NCBI RefSeq assembly: GCF_016863015.1
Contig: NZ_BOOB01000034.1
Coordinates: 62,001 to 126,000 of the forward strand
Length of the DNA: 64,000 nucleotides
From: Microbispora amethystogenes
Lineage (GTDB): Bacteria; Actinomycetota; Actinomycetes; Streptosporangiales; Streptosporangiaceae
Direction: 5' to 3'
The notes beneath the pieces were generated by a model that worked only from the letters and a program-made list of their open reading frames with translations, was not told the origin of the DNA and ran no database searches. A program made the translations under genes and the position numbers. Shown here piece after piece: positions 18,316 through 31,119 of the stretch. Within the stretch, counting starts at the first letter, position 1, and each line of letters opens with the position of its first letter.

Positions 18316-19346
18316 GGCTCAGTCCTGTGCGGGTGAGGAGGGACGGGCGGGGTGAGGAGGGGGCGGAGGGCGGCCATCGTGTCCGCCACGGGCAGCGCCG
18401 AGGAGAACCCCGCGGCCCGCGCGTGCCCGCCGCCGCCGAGGGCGGCGCAGGCACGGGCCACGTCCACCACGCCCTTGGACCGCGTCGAGACGTTCCAGCC
18501 GCCGTCGTCGTCCTCCTTGAGCACGACCGCGACCTCGGCCTCGTCGACCCGGCGCACGACGTCGATCACGCCTTCGACCTCGTCGTACGGCAGGCCCTCG
18601 GCGGCGCGGTCGGCGCGGCTCACGAAGGTCCACACCAGCCCGTGGCCGCCCGCGACGTCCGGTTCCAGCGTGGCCCGTCCGAGCGCCGCGCCCAGCACCC
18701 GCAGATACGCGTACGGCGACCGGTCCCACAGCTCACGGGCGAGCTCCTCCGGGCGGAGCCCGGTCTCCAGCAACCGGCCCGCCATGGCGTGGGCGGCCGG
18801 CGTGGTGACGGAGTGCCGGAACGAGCCGGTGTCGGTCACCAGTCCGGCGTACAGGCAGGTGGCGACGGATCGGTCCACCGGCAGCCCGAGCCGGTGGATC
18901 AGCTCCTCGACCACCATCGTGGTGGAGGCGGCCGAGGGATCCACCAGGTGGACCGTCCCGAACCTGGTGTTCGACACGTGGTGGTCGATCACGAGCAGTT
19001 CCCCGGCCTTGCCCGCGTGCGGCGCGAGCAGGCCCAGCCGCTCCATCGTGGACGCGTCAAAAGTGATCATCAGATCCGGCTCGGCGGGATAGGCCGCGAC
19101 CTCGACGAGCAGCTCCTGGCCGGGCAGGAACCGCAGCAGCCGGGGCACCTCGAGCAACCGGTCGCCGAAGGACGCCACGACCTTCTTCCCCGACCGCGCC
19201 AGCGCCAGCCCGAGGCCCAGCATCGAGCCGAGGGCGTCCCCGTCGGGGGAGACGTGGCAGGCCAGCGCCAGTGTGCCGGCGCCGTGGATGAGATCGGCCG
19301 CCCGCCGCCAGTCCGGCTCGCCGATCGCGGTCTCGATCGCGGTCAC
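18312..19346 (-). CDS. DHH-family phosphoesterase (NrnA-like oligoribonuclease / pAp phosphatase)
   Basis: 344 residues. The DHH domain shows [19 protein letters not shown] and [12 protein letters not shown]; the C-terminal DHHA1 domain ends with [11 protein letters not shown]. NrnA-like enzymes degrade short RNA oligomers and dephosphorylate pAp. This fits an operon rich in RNA metabolism genes (rbfA, truB, pnp). GTG at 19346 overlaps the rbfA stop by four bases. Which activity dominates here cannot be read from sequence. Confidence 0.91.
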   Translation of the reverse strand: MTAIETAIGEPDWRRAADLIHGAGTLALACHVSPDGDALGSMLGLGLALARSGKKVVASFGDRLLEVPRLLRFLPGQELLVEVAAYPAEPDLMITFDASTMERLGLLAPHAGKAGELLVIDHHVSNTRFGTVHLVDPSAASTTMVVEELIHRLGLPVDRSVATCLYAGLVTDTGSFRHSVTTPAAHAMAGRLLETGLRPEELARELWDRSPYAYLRVLGAALGRATLEPDVAGGHGLVWTFVSRADRAAEGLPYDEVEGVIDVVRRVDEAEVAVVLKEDDDGGWNVSTRSKGVVDVARACAALGGGGHARAAGFSSALPVADTMAALRPLLTPPVPPHPHRTEP

Positions 19347-19849
19347 CGGGCGGAGTGTCCGGCGCGGCCGCTGGGCTCCTCCTCGGCCGTCTCCTCGCCC
19401 TCCTCCTCGGCCGCCTCGGCGTCGAGGTCGTCCTCGAAGCGGTAGGGGTCGGCCTCGCCGGCGAACTGCGCGCCCTCGGCCTGCTTGGCGACCTCGGCGT
19501 CCTTGGCCCTGGCCAGCGCGAACAGGTCGTCCATGTGGCGGGCGTTGTCGGGGAGCGGGTCGTGCACGAACGAGAGGGTGGGAGTGTGCCGCAGGCCGGT
19601 CTGCCGGCCGACCTCGGAGCGGATGATGCCCTTGGCGCTCTCCAGCGCGGCGGCCGAGTCGGCCCGCTCCGCCTCCGAACCGAAGACCGTGTAGTAGACG
19701 GTCGCGTCGCTCAGGTCCGCGGTGACCCGGGTGTCGGTCACCGTCACGAACCCCAGCCGCGGATCCTTGATCCGCCGCTCCAGCATCTCCGCCACCACCT
19801 GCTGGATGCGGTCGGCCAGCTTCCTGGCACGCGCTGCGTCCATGCTCAC
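19343..19849 (-). CDS. rbfA: 30S ribosome-binding factor
   Basis: 168 residues with the KH-like RbfA fold: [21 protein letters not shown], then [25 protein letters not shown]. RbfA helps mature the 16S rRNA 5' end. A C-terminal acidic extension of about 45 residues ([18 protein letters not shown]) is longer than in enterobacteria but common in actinobacteria. GTG at 19849 or ATG at 19843 are both possible, with GAGGGAG upstream. Confidence 0.95.
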   Translation of the reverse strand: MSMDAARARKLADRIQQVVAEMLERRIKDPRLGFVTVTDTRVTADLSDATVYYTVFGSEAERADSAAALESAKGIIRSEVGRQTGLRHTPTLSFVHDPLPDNARHMDDLFALARAKDAEVAKQAEGAQFAGEADPYRFEDDLDAEAAEEEGEETAEEEPSGRAGHSAR

Positions 19850-19890
19850 GCTCCCTCGTATCTGTACGGCTGACGCGGGGGCCCGGCCGT

Positions 19891-20190
19891 CTATTCCTCG
19901 TGGTCGTTGAAGAGCCGCCGCCGCGCCGACAGCAGCTCGATCTCGGGGTGGTAGGCGACTACCCGCTCACAGGCGTCCAGCACCTCGTCGCAGTTGGCCG
20001 CCGACTCCGACACCACGGCCACGCCGATCTCGGCGCGCCGGTGCAGGTCGAGATGCCCCGCCTCGGCCACGGCGACGGCGGGAAAACGTCGCCGGATCTC
20101 GGCGATGATCGGCCGGACCACGGAGCGCTTCTGCTTCAGCGAGCGGACGTCGCCGAGCAGGACGTCAAGAGTAAGTGCACCGATGAACAT
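19891..20190 (-). CDS. DUF503 family protein
   Basis: 99 residues when started at ATG 20190 ([23 protein letters not shown]), which fits the family length. Longer reading upstream belongs to another frame of infB sequence. DUF503 proteins (YlxP) sit between infB and rbfA in many Gram-positive bacteria and are thought to assist ribosome maturation; the exact role is unsettled. A 15-bp hairpin lies between infB and this gene. Confidence 0.9.
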   Translation of the reverse strand: MFIGALTLDVLLGDVRSLKQKRSVVRPIIAEIRRRFPAVAVAEAGHLDLHRRAEIGVAVVSESAANCDEVLDACERVVAYHPEIELLSARRRLFNDHEE

Positions 20191-20219
20191 GGATGTCTCA
20201 CCACGGCGAAGACGCCCGA

Positions 20220-20254
20220 CCGCCGCCCCCGCACGCGTGGTGCGGGGGCGGCGG
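20220..20254 (-). terminator. Strong hairpin between infB and DUF503
   Basis: A perfect 15-bp GC stem (arms 20220-20234 and 20240-20254) with a 5-base loop. There is no U-tract, so it may be a partial terminator or an RNA-processing and stability element rather than a full stop. Confidence 0.55.
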
Positions 20255-20263
20255 CGCGGTGCG

Positions 20264-23380
<3,117 letters not shown>

Positions 23381-23567
23381 TGCACTCCCTAACTCGGCCC
23401 GGGAGGCTAGCAGTGCCGCCGGACCGTCGCTACCTGAACGTACTCATCGCCGCGTGCTCATCAGGCGCTCATAGCAATCTGACTCCGCCCATCAACTCGG
23501 CGTCCTACATGACAATTACGTCGTGCCCTGATTCCCGGAGCCGATACCGGGGACCAGCGGTAACCAT

Positions 23568-23870
23568 TCACCCGGACCGCCCCGGCGTCAACCCCTCCAG
23601 GTGATCCCGCAAGAGCGACGTGTCAAGCGACCCCTGCGCGCGAAACGCGCGAGGGAACGCCCTGCGACGCTCTGCGAGCTCCAGACAGCGCGGGGACGGG
23701 TGCAACGAGGCACCACGTCCCGGGAGCCGTCCTCGCACGTCGGGGACGATGACGTCCTCGACCACGACCAGGCGGAGCAACTCGGACTTTACCGTGCGAA
23801 CCCGGCAGCCCACACACGTTCTCAGCGGGACTGCCCGGCAACCGTCTTCCAGCTTACCTCGCCGACGCAT
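23568..23870 (-). CDS. ylxR: YlxR (DUF448) RNA-binding protein
   Basis: 100 residues with the family hallmark [21 protein letters not shown] and [16 protein letters not shown]. YlxR (RnpM) binds RNase P RNA and modulates its activity in Gram-positive bacteria. ATG at 23870 overlaps the nusA 3' end by 17 bases, consistent with coupling in the nusA-ylxR-infB order. About 190 bases separate it from infB; nothing further was recognised there. Confidence 0.93.
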   Translation of the reverse strand: MRRRGKLEDGCRAVPLRTCVGCRVRTVKSELLRLVVVEDVIVPDVRGRLPGRGASLHPSPRCLELAERRRAFPRAFRAQGSLDTSLLRDHLEGLTPGRSG

Positions 23871-24855
23871 CGGCGGGATCAGCAGGGGCCTGCTCGGTGT
23901 CCGGCCGGATGTCGATCCGCCAGCCGGTCAGCCGGTTGGCGAGGCGGGCGTTCTGCCCTTCCTTGCCGATGGCCAGGGACAACTGGTAGTCGGGCACGAT
24001 GACGCGCGCCATGCGGCCATCGGCGTCGACCACCTCGACACGGGAAACACGCGCGGGAGACAGGGCATTCCCGACGAACTCGGCCGGGTCCTCGGACCAG
24101 TCGATGATGTCGATCTTCTCGCCGTGCAGCTCCGTCATCACGTTGCGCACCCGCGAGCCCATCGGGCCGATGCACGCGCCCTTGGCGTTGACGCCCGGCT
24201 TGCGCGACCGTACGGCGATCTTGGTGCGGTGGCCCGCCTCCCGGGCGATGGCCGCGATCTCCACCGTGCCGTCGGCGATCTCCGGGACCTCCAGCGCGAA
24301 GAGCTTCTTCACCAGGTTGGGGTGGGTGCGCGAGAGGGTGACCGACGGGCCCTTCGGACCCTTCTTCACCTGCACGACGTAGCAGCGGATGCGCTCGCCG
24401 TGCGCGTACTCCTCGCCCGGGACCTGCTCGTTGTGCGGGAGGATCGCCTCGATCTTGCCGAGGTCGACCAGCACCACCCGCGGATCCTTGCCCTGCTGGA
24501 TGACGCCGGCCACCAGTTCGCCCTCGCGGCTCGCGAACTCGCCGAAGTTGATCTCGTCCTCGGCGTCCCTGAGCTGCTGCAGGATGACCTGCTTGGCCGT
24601 GGTGGCGGCGATCCGGCTGAAGTTGGACGGGGTGTCGTCGTACTCGCGCACGACGTCGCCGTTCTCGCCCAGCTCGGCCGCCCAGATCACCACGTGGCCC
24701 GTGTCGCGGTCCAGCTCGGCGCGCGCCTTCTGCGCCGCGCCCTCGGTCCTGAAGTACGCGATCAGCAGCGCGTCCTCGATCGCCTTGACGACCAGGTCGA
24801 AGGAGATGTCCTTCTCCCGCTCCAGGCTGCGCAGGACGCTCATGTCAATGTCCAC
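23854..24855 (-). CDS. nusA: Transcription termination/antitermination protein NusA
   Basis: 333 residues, the short actinobacterial form. The N-terminal domain begins [26 protein letters not shown]. The S1 domain ([23 protein letters not shown]) and two KH domains ([40 protein letters not shown]) follow. NusA binds RNA polymerase and controls pausing, termination and rRNA antitermination. GTG at 24855 or in-frame ATG at 24843 may start it. Confidence 0.96.
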   Translation of the reverse strand: MDIDMSVLRSLEREKDISFDLVVKAIEDALLIAYFRTEGAAQKARAELDRDTGHVVIWAAELGENGDVVREYDDTPSNFSRIAATTAKQVILQQLRDAEDEINFGEFASREGELVAGVIQQGKDPRVVLVDLGKIEAILPHNEQVPGEEYAHGERIRCYVVQVKKGPKGPSVTLSRTHPNLVKKLFALEVPEIADGTVEIAAIAREAGHRTKIAVRSRKPGVNAKGACIGPMGSRVRNVMTELHGEKIDIIDWSEDPAEFVGNALSPARVSRVEVVDADGRMARVIVPDYQLSLAIGKEGQNARLANRLTGWRIDIRPDTEQAPADPADASAR

Positions 24856-24866
24856 AAGGCTCCCCC

Positions 24867-25427
24867 CTAGCCCTCGTCGCCGGTGTCGGCGGCGTCGGCG
24901 ATGTCCTCGTCGACATCGAGGTCCTCGTCACGTTCGTCATCAAGTTCGCCGTCGTGCTCGTCGTCGAGACCGGCGTCGCGCCGGTTGAACTCGACCTGCA
25001 CGCGGCCGCGCACCAGCTCGCCGAAGGCGATGCCGCGCGCGCCGTCCAGCTCCACACCGGACTCGTCCGCGGCGGTCACGCGGCCCTCCACCGAGGTGCC
25101 GTCGCGCAGCTCCGCCCGCACCAGCCGCCCGTGCGCCCGGCGCCAGTGGCGCGGCTCGGTGAGCGGCCGGTCCACGCCGGGGGAGGTGACCTCCAGCACG
25201 TACGCGCTGCCGCCGAGCACGTCCACCTCGTCGAGCCGCTTGGAGACGGACTGGCTCACGTCAGCCACGTCGTCCAGGCTCACGCCGCCGTCCCGGTCCA
25301 CCACCACGCGCACCAGCCTCCGGCGTCCCGCCGGAGTGACCGTCACGTCCTCCAGGTCGAACCCTTCGGCGGCGACCACCGGGCCGAGTAGTTCGACCAG
25401 GCGGCCGCGTCGAGCGTCGCTGCCCAT
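24867..25427 (-). CDS. rimP: Ribosome maturation factor RimP
   Basis: 186 residues. The core is [20 protein letters not shown] with [19 protein letters not shown] and the conserved [19 protein letters not shown]. RimP acts in late 30S assembly. The C-terminal tail is a strongly acidic run of Asp/Glu (about 35 residues). ATG at 25427 has an AGGGAGG site. It heads the leftward operon rimP-nusA-ylxR-infB-DUF503-rbfA-nrnA-truB-ribF-rpsO-pnp-M16. Confidence 0.95.
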   Translation of the reverse strand: MGSDARRGRLVELLGPVVAAEGFDLEDVTVTPAGRRRLVRVVVDRDGGVSLDDVADVSQSVSKRLDEVDVLGGSAYVLEVTSPGVDRPLTEPRHWRRAHGRLVRAELRDGTSVEGRVTAADESGVELDGARGIAFGELVRGRVQVEFNRRDAGLDDEHDGELDDERDEDLDVDEDIADAADTGDEG

Positions 25428-25587
25428 GCCGACCTCCCTACGACCATGTAACTAGCCCGATGTGCCAACAGCCTATCGACACCGGGAGGTGGAAACTGCG
25501 CCACACCCGGGCGACCGTCCGACACGCACACGATCATCACGGTCACGGGCGGGGACCAGTGGGCGGCGCGCCGTACGATGCTGTGTC

Positions 25588-26160
25588 GTGAAAGAGGACA
25601 GCGGCGGTGAAGGGGGCAGCGGCGGCAGAGGGGACAGCGGCGGGGCACGGGTGACCAGACGTGCCCTGCTGGGCGTCGCCGCCGCGGCGGGCCTGGCCGC
25701 CGCGGGAGGCTGTTCGAACGGCCCGGACAAGCCCGTCACGCCACCCCCTCCGGACCCGCAGGCCGTGCTGATCGGCGAGCTGATCGCGGACAAGGAGCGG
25801 CTGGTGGCGCTGTACGGGCGCGCGGTCGCCGCGCTGCCCGGCCGGGCCGCCACGCTGGAGCCGTTCCGGCAGCGGCACGCGGCTCACGTGCGGGCGCTGC
25901 GCGCGCTGCTGCCCGCCGGGACCGCTCCGATCACGTCGGCCCCGTCGTCCTCCGGATCGCCCCCCGCATCGCCGTCCGGATCGCCCTCCGACGGCTCGAC
26001 CCAGGTCTCCGTCGGAGTGCTGCGGGACTTCGAAAAGGCCTCCGCGGCGGCGCGTCCCGCGCAGACCGCCACGGCCTCGCCCGCACTCGCCCAGCTTCTG
26101 GTCAGCATCGGCGCCTGCGAGGCCGTCCACGTCGTCGCCCTGGGGAGGCTTCGTGGCTGA
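25588..26160 (+). CDS. Putative lipoprotein paired with the DUF4439 protein
   Basis: About 190 residues from GTG 25588, or about 169 from GTG 25651. A twin-arginine-like export signal, TRRALLGVAAAAGLAAAGGC, ends in a lipobox cysteine, so the protein is probably exported and lipid-anchored. The mature part is helical with a Ser/Pro/Gly-rich insert and has no recognised catalytic motif. TACGAT at 25574-25579 would place the transcription start at or next to GTG 25588, suggesting a leaderless message. Its last 8 bases overlap the ferritin-like gene, so the two are coupled. Confidence 0.7.
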   Translation: MKEDSGGEGGSGGRGDSGGARVTRRALLGVAAAAGLAAAGGCSNGPDKPVTPPPPDPQAVLIGELIADKERLVALYGRAVAALPGRAATLEPFRQRHAAHVRALRALLPAGTAPITSAPSSSGSPPASPSGSPSDGSTQVSVGVLRDFEKASAAARPAQTATASPALAQLLVSIGACEAVHVVALGRLRG

Positions 26161-26842
26161 GCCCGCGACCCCGCCCGCCGTGAGCCCGGCAGTAAGCCCG
26201 TCAGTGAGCCCGGCGGTGAGCCCTGCTCCGGGCTCCGCCGCGGGGCCCTCTGTCGCCGCCCTCGGCCGGGCCCTGTCCGCCGAGTACGCCGCCGTGTACG
26301 CCTACGGAGTCGTCGGCGGGAGGACGAAGGGCGCGCTGCTCGCCCGGGCGACGGCGGGCTTCGACGCGCACCGGGCGCGGCGCGACCAGTTGCGCACGCT
26401 CATCACCCAGCGGGGCGGCACACCCACCGAGCCGGGCCCCTCCTACGGCCTGCCGTTCGAGGTGCGCACGCCGTCCGACGCGGTGCGCCTGGCGGTGCTC
26501 GTGGAGCAGCGGGTCGTCACCGCCTACCTGGAGCTCGCCGCCGACCGCGATCCCGCCCTGCGGCGGCTCGCCGCGCTGGCGGCGCAGGAGAGCGCGACGC
26601 GCGCGTACGGCTGGCAGCCGGAGATCGGCGCCTTCCCCGGCATGCCCGGCCGCGACACCGGCTCCACTCAGGCAGGACCGCCCGACACCGCAGAGCCTGA
26701 CACCGCACAGCCCGACAGCGGATCGCCCGACAGCGGATCGCCCGACAGCACGGAAACCGGCCCCACGGAAACCAGCACTACAGAAGCGAGTACCGCGCAA
26801 CCGGAAGCCGGGCTTCCCGACGCCGCTCCCTCCGGGTCCTGA
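26153..26842 (+). CDS. DUF4439 ferritin-like domain protein
   Basis: 229 residues. The central part (about 40-165) is a helical bundle of ferritin-like type: LGRALSAEYAAVYAYGVVGG with Glu and Tyr, then AVLVEQRVVTAYLELAADR and AAQESATRAYGWQPEIG. The ends are low complexity, an N-terminal VSPAVSP repeat and a C-terminal Pro/Asp/Ser/Thr tail. No signal peptide is present, in contrast to the coupled upstream lipoprotein. This pair, placed beside rimP and proS, is common in actinobacteria. The role is unknown. Confidence 0.82.
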   Translation: MAEPATPPAVSPAVSPSVSPAVSPAPGSAAGPSVAALGRALSAEYAAVYAYGVVGGRTKGALLARATAGFDAHRARRDQLRTLITQRGGTPTEPGPSYGLPFEVRTPSDAVRLAVLVEQRVVTAYLELAADRDPALRRLAALAAQESATRAYGWQPEIGAFPGMPGRDTGSTQAGPPDTAEPDTAQPDSGSPDSGSPDSTETGPTETSTTEASTAQPEAGLPDAAPSGS

Positions 26843-26845
26843 CCT

Positions 26846-26872
26846 CGGTAGGGCCGGAGGCCGGCCCTACCG
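26846..26872. terminator. Bidirectional terminator hairpin between the DUF4439 gene and proS
   Basis: CGGTAGGGCCGG and CCGGCCCTACCG form a perfect 12-bp stem with a 3-base loop, exactly in the 36-base gap between converging stop codons. There is no U-tract. Confidence 0.7.
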
Positions 26873-26878
26873 GAAAGG

Positions 26879-28633
26879 TCACGCGGAAGAGGCGGGGAGG
26901 CAGGCGGCGAGGACGCGGTCGACGGCCTGGTCCAGCGGGATCTCCTCCTTGGTCCCGGCGACCCGGTCGCGCAGCTCCACCACGCCCTGGGCCAGCCCAC
27001 GGCCGACGATCAGGACGGTGGGCACGCCCAGCAGCTCGGAATCCTTGAACTTGACGCCCGGCGACACGCCCTGACGGTCGTCCACCAGCACGCGCAGTCC
27101 CCGCGCCTCCAGGCTCTCGGCGAGCTCGCTGGCCACCTCGATCTGGTTCTCCTTGCCGGTGCCGACGATGTGCACGTCGGCGGGGGCCACCTCCCTGGGC
27201 CACACCAGGCCCAGCGCGTCGTGCCGCTGCTCGGCCAGCACCGCCACCGCCCGGGACACGCCGACGCCGTACGAGCCCATGGTGATGCGGATGGGCTTGC
27301 CGTCCGGCCCCAGCGCGTCGAGGTGGGCCGCGTCGGCGTACTTGCGGCCGAGCTGGAAGATGTGCCCGATCTCGATGCCGCGGTCGATCGACAGCGGGTG
27401 GGCGCAGCGGGGGCAGGAGTCGCCCGCGCGCACCTCGGCGGCCTCGATCGTGCCGTCGGGCTGGAAGTCACGGCCCGCGACCACGTGCGCGGCGTGCCTG
27501 CCCGGCTCGTTGGCGCCGGTCACCCAGGCCGAGCCCGCCACGACGCGGGGGTCGACGAGGTAGGTGATCCCGAGGTCCGCGAGCACCTGCGGGCCGATGT
27601 AGCCGCGCACCAGGCCGGGGTGGCGGGCGAAGTCCTCGGCCTCGAAGATCTCCGGCACACCGGGCGCGAGCGCGGCCTCCAGGCGCTTGAAGTCCACCTC
27701 GCGGTCGCCGGGTACGCCGACGACCACGGTCCTGACCTCGTCGGAGCCCGGCGTGCGGACCTTGACGACGAGGTTCTTCAGGGTGTCCGCCGCGGTGATT
27801 CCGAGGCCGTACCGCTCGTTGACGTACGTCACCAGCGACTCGATCGTGGGCGTGCCGGGCGTGTCGAGGACCTCCATGGCCGGCTGCTCGGCGGTCACCG
27901 CGGGCGGTGCGGGTGTCACGACCGCCTCGGCGTTCGCCGCGTACCCGCAGTTGTGGCAGGCCACGAAGGTGTCCTCACCGGTGTCGCAGGGCGCGAGGAA
28001 CTCCTCGGAGGCCGATCCGCCCATCGCCCCCGACATGGCGAAGCAGATCCGGTAGTCGATGCCGAGGCGGTCGAAGATGCGGATGTAGGCGTCGCGGTGC
28101 ATCTCGTAGGACCGCTTCAGGCCGTCGTCGTCGAGGTCGAAGGAGTAGGAGTCCTTCATCACGAACTCCCGGCCCCGCAGGATGCCGGCCCGGGGACGCG
28201 CCTCGTCGCGGTACTTGGTCTGGATCTGGTACAGCGTCACCGGATAGTCCTTGTAGGAGGAGTACTCCCCCTTGACCATGTCGGTGAACATCTCCTCGTG
28301 CGTCGGCCCGAGGAGATAGTCGGCGCCCTTGCGGTCCTTCAGGCGGAACAGCGTGTCGCCGTACTCGGTCCAGCGGCCGGTGGGCTCGTAGTAGTCGCGG
28401 GGCAGCAGCGCGGGGAACAGCACCTCCTGCGCGCCCATCCGGTCCATCTCCTCGCGGACCACCCGGGCGACGTTCTCCAGCACGATCTTGCCCAGCGGCA
28501 GCCAGGAGTAGATGCCGGGCGCGACCCGGCGGACGTAGCCGGCGCGGACGAGCAGCTTGTGGCTCGGCACTTCCGCGTCCGCCGGATCCTCACGCAGGGT
28601 GCGCAGGAACAGGGTCGACATACGCAGCAGCAC
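26879..28633 (-). CDS. proS: Prolyl-tRNA synthetase
   Basis: 584 residues of the bacterial (long) ProRS type. Class II motifs are seen in [18 protein letters not shown] and [26 protein letters not shown]. The YbaK-like editing insertion lies in the middle ([20 protein letters not shown] to YLVDPRVV), and a C-terminal anticodon-binding domain ends the protein. GTG at 28633 has AAGGAG at ideal distance; in-frame ATG at 28621 is the alternative. The leader of about 170 bases shows no T-box features. Confidence 0.96.
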   Translation of the reverse strand: MLLRMSTLFLRTLREDPADAEVPSHKLLVRAGYVRRVAPGIYSWLPLGKIVLENVARVVREEMDRMGAQEVLFPALLPRDYYEPTGRWTEYGDTLFRLKDRKGADYLLGPTHEEMFTDMVKGEYSSYKDYPVTLYQIQTKYRDEARPRAGILRGREFVMKDSYSFDLDDDGLKRSYEMHRDAYIRIFDRLGIDYRICFAMSGAMGGSASEEFLAPCDTGEDTFVACHNCGYAANAEAVVTPAPPAVTAEQPAMEVLDTPGTPTIESLVTYVNERYGLGITAADTLKNLVVKVRTPGSDEVRTVVVGVPGDREVDFKRLEAALAPGVPEIFEAEDFARHPGLVRGYIGPQVLADLGITYLVDPRVVAGSAWVTGANEPGRHAAHVVAGRDFQPDGTIEAAEVRAGDSCPRCAHPLSIDRGIEIGHIFQLGRKYADAAHLDALGPDGKPIRITMGSYGVGVSRAVAVLAEQRHDALGLVWPREVAPADVHIVGTGKENQIEVASELAESLEARGLRVLVDDRQGVSPGVKFKDSELLGVPTVLIVGRGLAQGVVELRDRVAGTKEEIPLDQAVDRVLAACLPASSA

Positions 28634-28810
28634 GGCTACTCCTTGCTCGTGAGAGGTCTCCCGCGACGTCTCCCCCGGATCGCCGCGGCCGGAGACTCCG
28701 GCGCGGATCTCCTCGCGGAGCCCCGGCGGCGACGTGGGAGACGAAGACGATGTGCTCCAAGGCTATCGACTCGGGGCACCGGCCGCCTCCCCTCAACGCG
28801 CGCCCGCCGC

Positions 28811-29296
28811 TCAGCCGCCGAGAAGTTCCTCCCAGTGCTGGCGCGACCGCTCCCCTGCGCCCGCCGGCCCGTCCAGCGCCGCCGACAGCCGCCAGAGGCC
28901 GGGCCTGGACCGCAGCCGTTCCATGCCGAACGGGTCGATCGCCCGCAGCACGAAGGTCACCCCCAGCACGTCGATCACCGCGGTCGACGCGGTCGCGGGA
29001 CCGGCCGGGGCGGCGGGCGCGGCGTCGGGGCCCGGTTCGCCGATCCGCTCGACCAGCAGCGCCGCCACCTCCGCGGCCTGCGGGCCGTCGCGCCACTCGA
29101 TATGCCAGGAGTGGTCGGTCGTCCGCCACCAGGTGAGGTCGCGGCACGCCTCCAGCGTCTCCGCCTCGCCGGACAGCGTGGCCATGACCCGGCCCAGTGC
29201 CTCGTAGCGGCGGCCGTCGCCTCGATCGTTCCGCGACCCCCGGGCCGTGGCCGGCGAGGCCCCGGGCTCGTCCTGCCCCCCGCGCAGTCCCCTCAT
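28811..29296 (-). CDS. Hypothetical protein
   Basis: 161 residues if started at ATG 29296 (MRGLRGGQDEPGAS); a start further in, at MATLSGEAETLEACRD, is possible. The middle part, CRDLTWWRTTDHSWHIEWRD, is Trp-rich, and an Ala/Pro-rich stretch precedes a conserved-looking end (VLGVTFVLRAIDPFGMERL). No family is recognised. It lies upstream of proS in the same direction, about 178 bases away, and diverges from the FprA-type reductase. Codon use matches its neighbours, so it is probably real. Confidence 0.6.
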   Translation of the reverse strand: MRGLRGGQDEPGASPATARGSRNDRGDGRRYEALGRVMATLSGEAETLEACRDLTWWRTTDHSWHIEWRDGPQAAEVAALLVERIGEPGPDAAPAAPAGPATASTAVIDVLGVTFVLRAIDPFGMERLRSRPGLWRLSAALDGPAGAGERSRQHWEELLGG

Positions 29297-29531
29297 GTCA
29301 GGGAGGGTCCCACCGCCCGGCCGTCTCGTCCGCGGGTTTCCCCGTCTTTTAGCCCCAGAGCCCACGAGCATCACTCTGATCGCGGCCGCGGGTCGCCGCA
29401 ACCCCACGAATCATCACAACACGGATCACAGAAAGGATCACAGTCCGGTGCCTCGGCATGGCGTTCCGGTGACACGGCCGCCGCCGATGATAAAGAATCG
29501 AAGCCAGAGACGCCGCCGCTGCCGGGAGGCC

Positions 29532-30854
29532 ATGGTGACACTGCGCGTCGCGATCGTCGGGTCGGGCCCAGCCGGGATCTACACGGCCGAGGCACTGGTC
29601 AAACAGTCGCACGACCCCGTCGAGGTGGACGTGCTCGAACGTCTGCCCACGCCCTACGGGCTCGTGCGGTACGGCGTCGCGCCCGACCACACCTCGATCA
29701 AGTCGATCGCCGGATACCTCCGGCGCGTCCTGGAGACGCCTGGGGTGCGCTTCCTCGGCGGTGTGGAACTCGGCGCGGACGTCTCGGCCGACGACCTGCT
29801 GTCCTGCTACGACGCGGTCGTCTACTGCACCGGCGCGATGGTCGACAGACAGCTCGGCATCCCGGGCGAGGACCTGCCGGGCAGCGTCGCCGCGACCGAC
29901 TTCGTCAACTGGTACTGCGGCCACCCCGACGTCCCGCCGGACACCTTCTCGCTCGACGCCGAGGACGTCGTCGTCATCGGCGTCGGCAACGTCGCCGTGG
30001 ACGTCGTGCGGATCATGGCCAAGACCGCCGACGAACTGCGCGGCACCGACGTGCCCGAGGAGGTGCTCGACCGGCTGGCCTCCTCGCGCGTCAGGCGCAT
30101 CCACATGGTCGGCAGGCGCGGCCCGGAACACGCCAAGTTCACCCTCAAGGAGCTGCGCGAGCTCGGCGAATTGCTGAACGCCGACGTCCTGACCTTCCCG
30201 CACGAGGTCGCGACCGGTGACCTGGCCGCCCTGTCGCGGCAGGTCAAGGGCAACGTGGACGTGCTGCGGTCATGGTCGGAGCGCGAGCCGGCCGACCGGC
30301 CGCGCCGTCTGGAGGTGCGCTTCTGGCTGCGCCCGGTGGAGATCCTCGGGGTCTCCCGGGTCGAGGGCGTACGGCTGGAGCGGACCCGCCTGGAGGACGG
30401 GCGGGTCGTCGGAACCGGCGAGTTCGAGACGATCCCGGCGGACATGGTCATGCGCTCGGTGGGCTACCGGAGCGTCGCGTTGCCCGGGGTGCCCTTCGAC
30501 ACGCGGGCGATGACGGTGCCCAACGTCGCCGGGAAGGTGACCGACCGGCAGTACGTCGCGGGCTGGCTGAAGCGGGGTCCGACCGGGGTGATCGGGACCA
30601 ACAAGTCCGACGCCGCGGAGACCGTGCGTACCCTGCTCGCCGAGGTCAAGCCGGGAACCGCCACCGCCCGGCTGGACGACCTGCTCGCCGCCCGCGGCGT
30701 GCGCCCGGTGACGTACGACGACTGGCTCGGGATCGAGGCCGCGGAGACGGCGCTGGCGGAGAACCTCAAGCGGGGCGAGCGGGTGAAGCTGGTGGGCAGG
30801 GACGCCATGCTGGGCGCGGCCGGCCGTCTCACGCGCAGGGGAACGCCCTCCTGA
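29532..30854 (+). CDS. FprA-type ferredoxin/flavodoxin-NADP+ reductase
   Basis: 440 residues. The FAD-binding fold RVAIVGSGPAGIYTAEALVKQ begins at about residue 5, followed by the family signature LERLPTPYGLVRYGVAPDH. The NADP-binding fold is VVVIGVGNVAVDVVRIMAK, and WLKRGPTGVIGTNKSDA near the end is typical of adrenodoxin-reductase-like FprA of Mycobacterium. These enzymes pass electrons from NADPH to ferredoxins that feed P450s and other redox enzymes. ATG at 29532 has GGGAGG upstream. No ferredoxin or P450 lies next to it. Confidence 0.92.
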   Translation: MVTLRVAIVGSGPAGIYTAEALVKQSHDPVEVDVLERLPTPYGLVRYGVAPDHTSIKSIAGYLRRVLETPGVRFLGGVELGADVSADDLLSCYDAVVYCTGAMVDRQLGIPGEDLPGSVAATDFVNWYCGHPDVPPDTFSLDAEDVVVIGVGNVAVDVVRIMAKTADELRGTDVPEEVLDRLASSRVRRIHMVGRRGPEHAKFTLKELRELGELLNADVLTFPHEVATGDLAALSRQVKGNVDVLRSWSEREPADRPRRLEVRFWLRPVEILGVSRVEGVRLERTRLEDGRVVGTGEFETIPADMVMRSVGYRSVALPGVPFDTRAMTVPNVAGKVTDRQYVAGWLKRGPTGVIGTNKSDAAETVRTLLAEVKPGTATARLDDLLAARGVRPVTYDDWLGIEAAETALAENLKRGERVKLVGRDAMLGAAGRLTRRGTPS

Positions 30855-30939
30855 GCGCCCACCGCGCGTAGAGGTTGAACCCGTCGACGTAGAGACCGAC
30901 ACGCACGGATCGAGGAACGGGGTTGTCGCACATCGCCAT
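30829..30939 (-). pseudogene. 5' remnant of an NYN-domain protein gene
   Basis: ATG at 30939 (or 30933) reads 36 residues to TGA at 30829. The segment RVGLYVDGFNLYARW matches the opening strand of NYN/PIN-like ribonuclease domains (pattern VYVDGFNLYYG), including the first catalytic aspartate. The reading then runs into the antisense of the fprA-type 3' end and stops. The rest of the gene, normally 150-250 residues, is gone. It looks like the surviving 5' end after a rearrangement next to the reductase gene. Confidence 0.55.
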
Positions 30940-30964
30940 CACGCCCTAACATGGTGTCACCGCG

Positions 30965-31019
30965 CCCGGGGTTACGTCCCCGGGCTCTACGGCCCCCGGC
31001 AGGGGGCCGTTTCTTTTTT
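30965..31019 (+). terminator. Terminator after the FprA-type gene, preceded by a second hairpin
   Basis: ACGGCCCCC (30989-30997) and GGGGGCCGT (31002-31010) form a 9-bp stem followed by TTTCTTTTTT, a canonical terminator. Just before it CCCGGGG (30965-30971) and CCCCGGG (30978-30984) form a 7-bp stem. The terminator is 135 bases past the reductase stop. A TAACAT at 30947-30952 could be a -10 for a separate short transcript of about 60 bases. Confidence 0.78.
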
Positions 31020-31119
31020 CGCTCGCGTGTTCGAGTAAGAGGGTACCCAACTCTCCGTCGCAACGTGGCGACGTTGCGTGATGAAGTGGCCGTGCCGGGA
31101 CTCTGCGAGGATCGTCCCC

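Noticed and set aside
28640-28810. T-box or other amino-acid-sensing leader before proS
   Set aside because: No T-box sequence or antiterminator pair seen; the hairpins are ordinary GC stems.
30960-31020. Actinobacterial 6C RNA
   Set aside because: The hairpin loops are TTACGT and GGCA rather than runs of six or more cytosines; the C-runs are in the stems.
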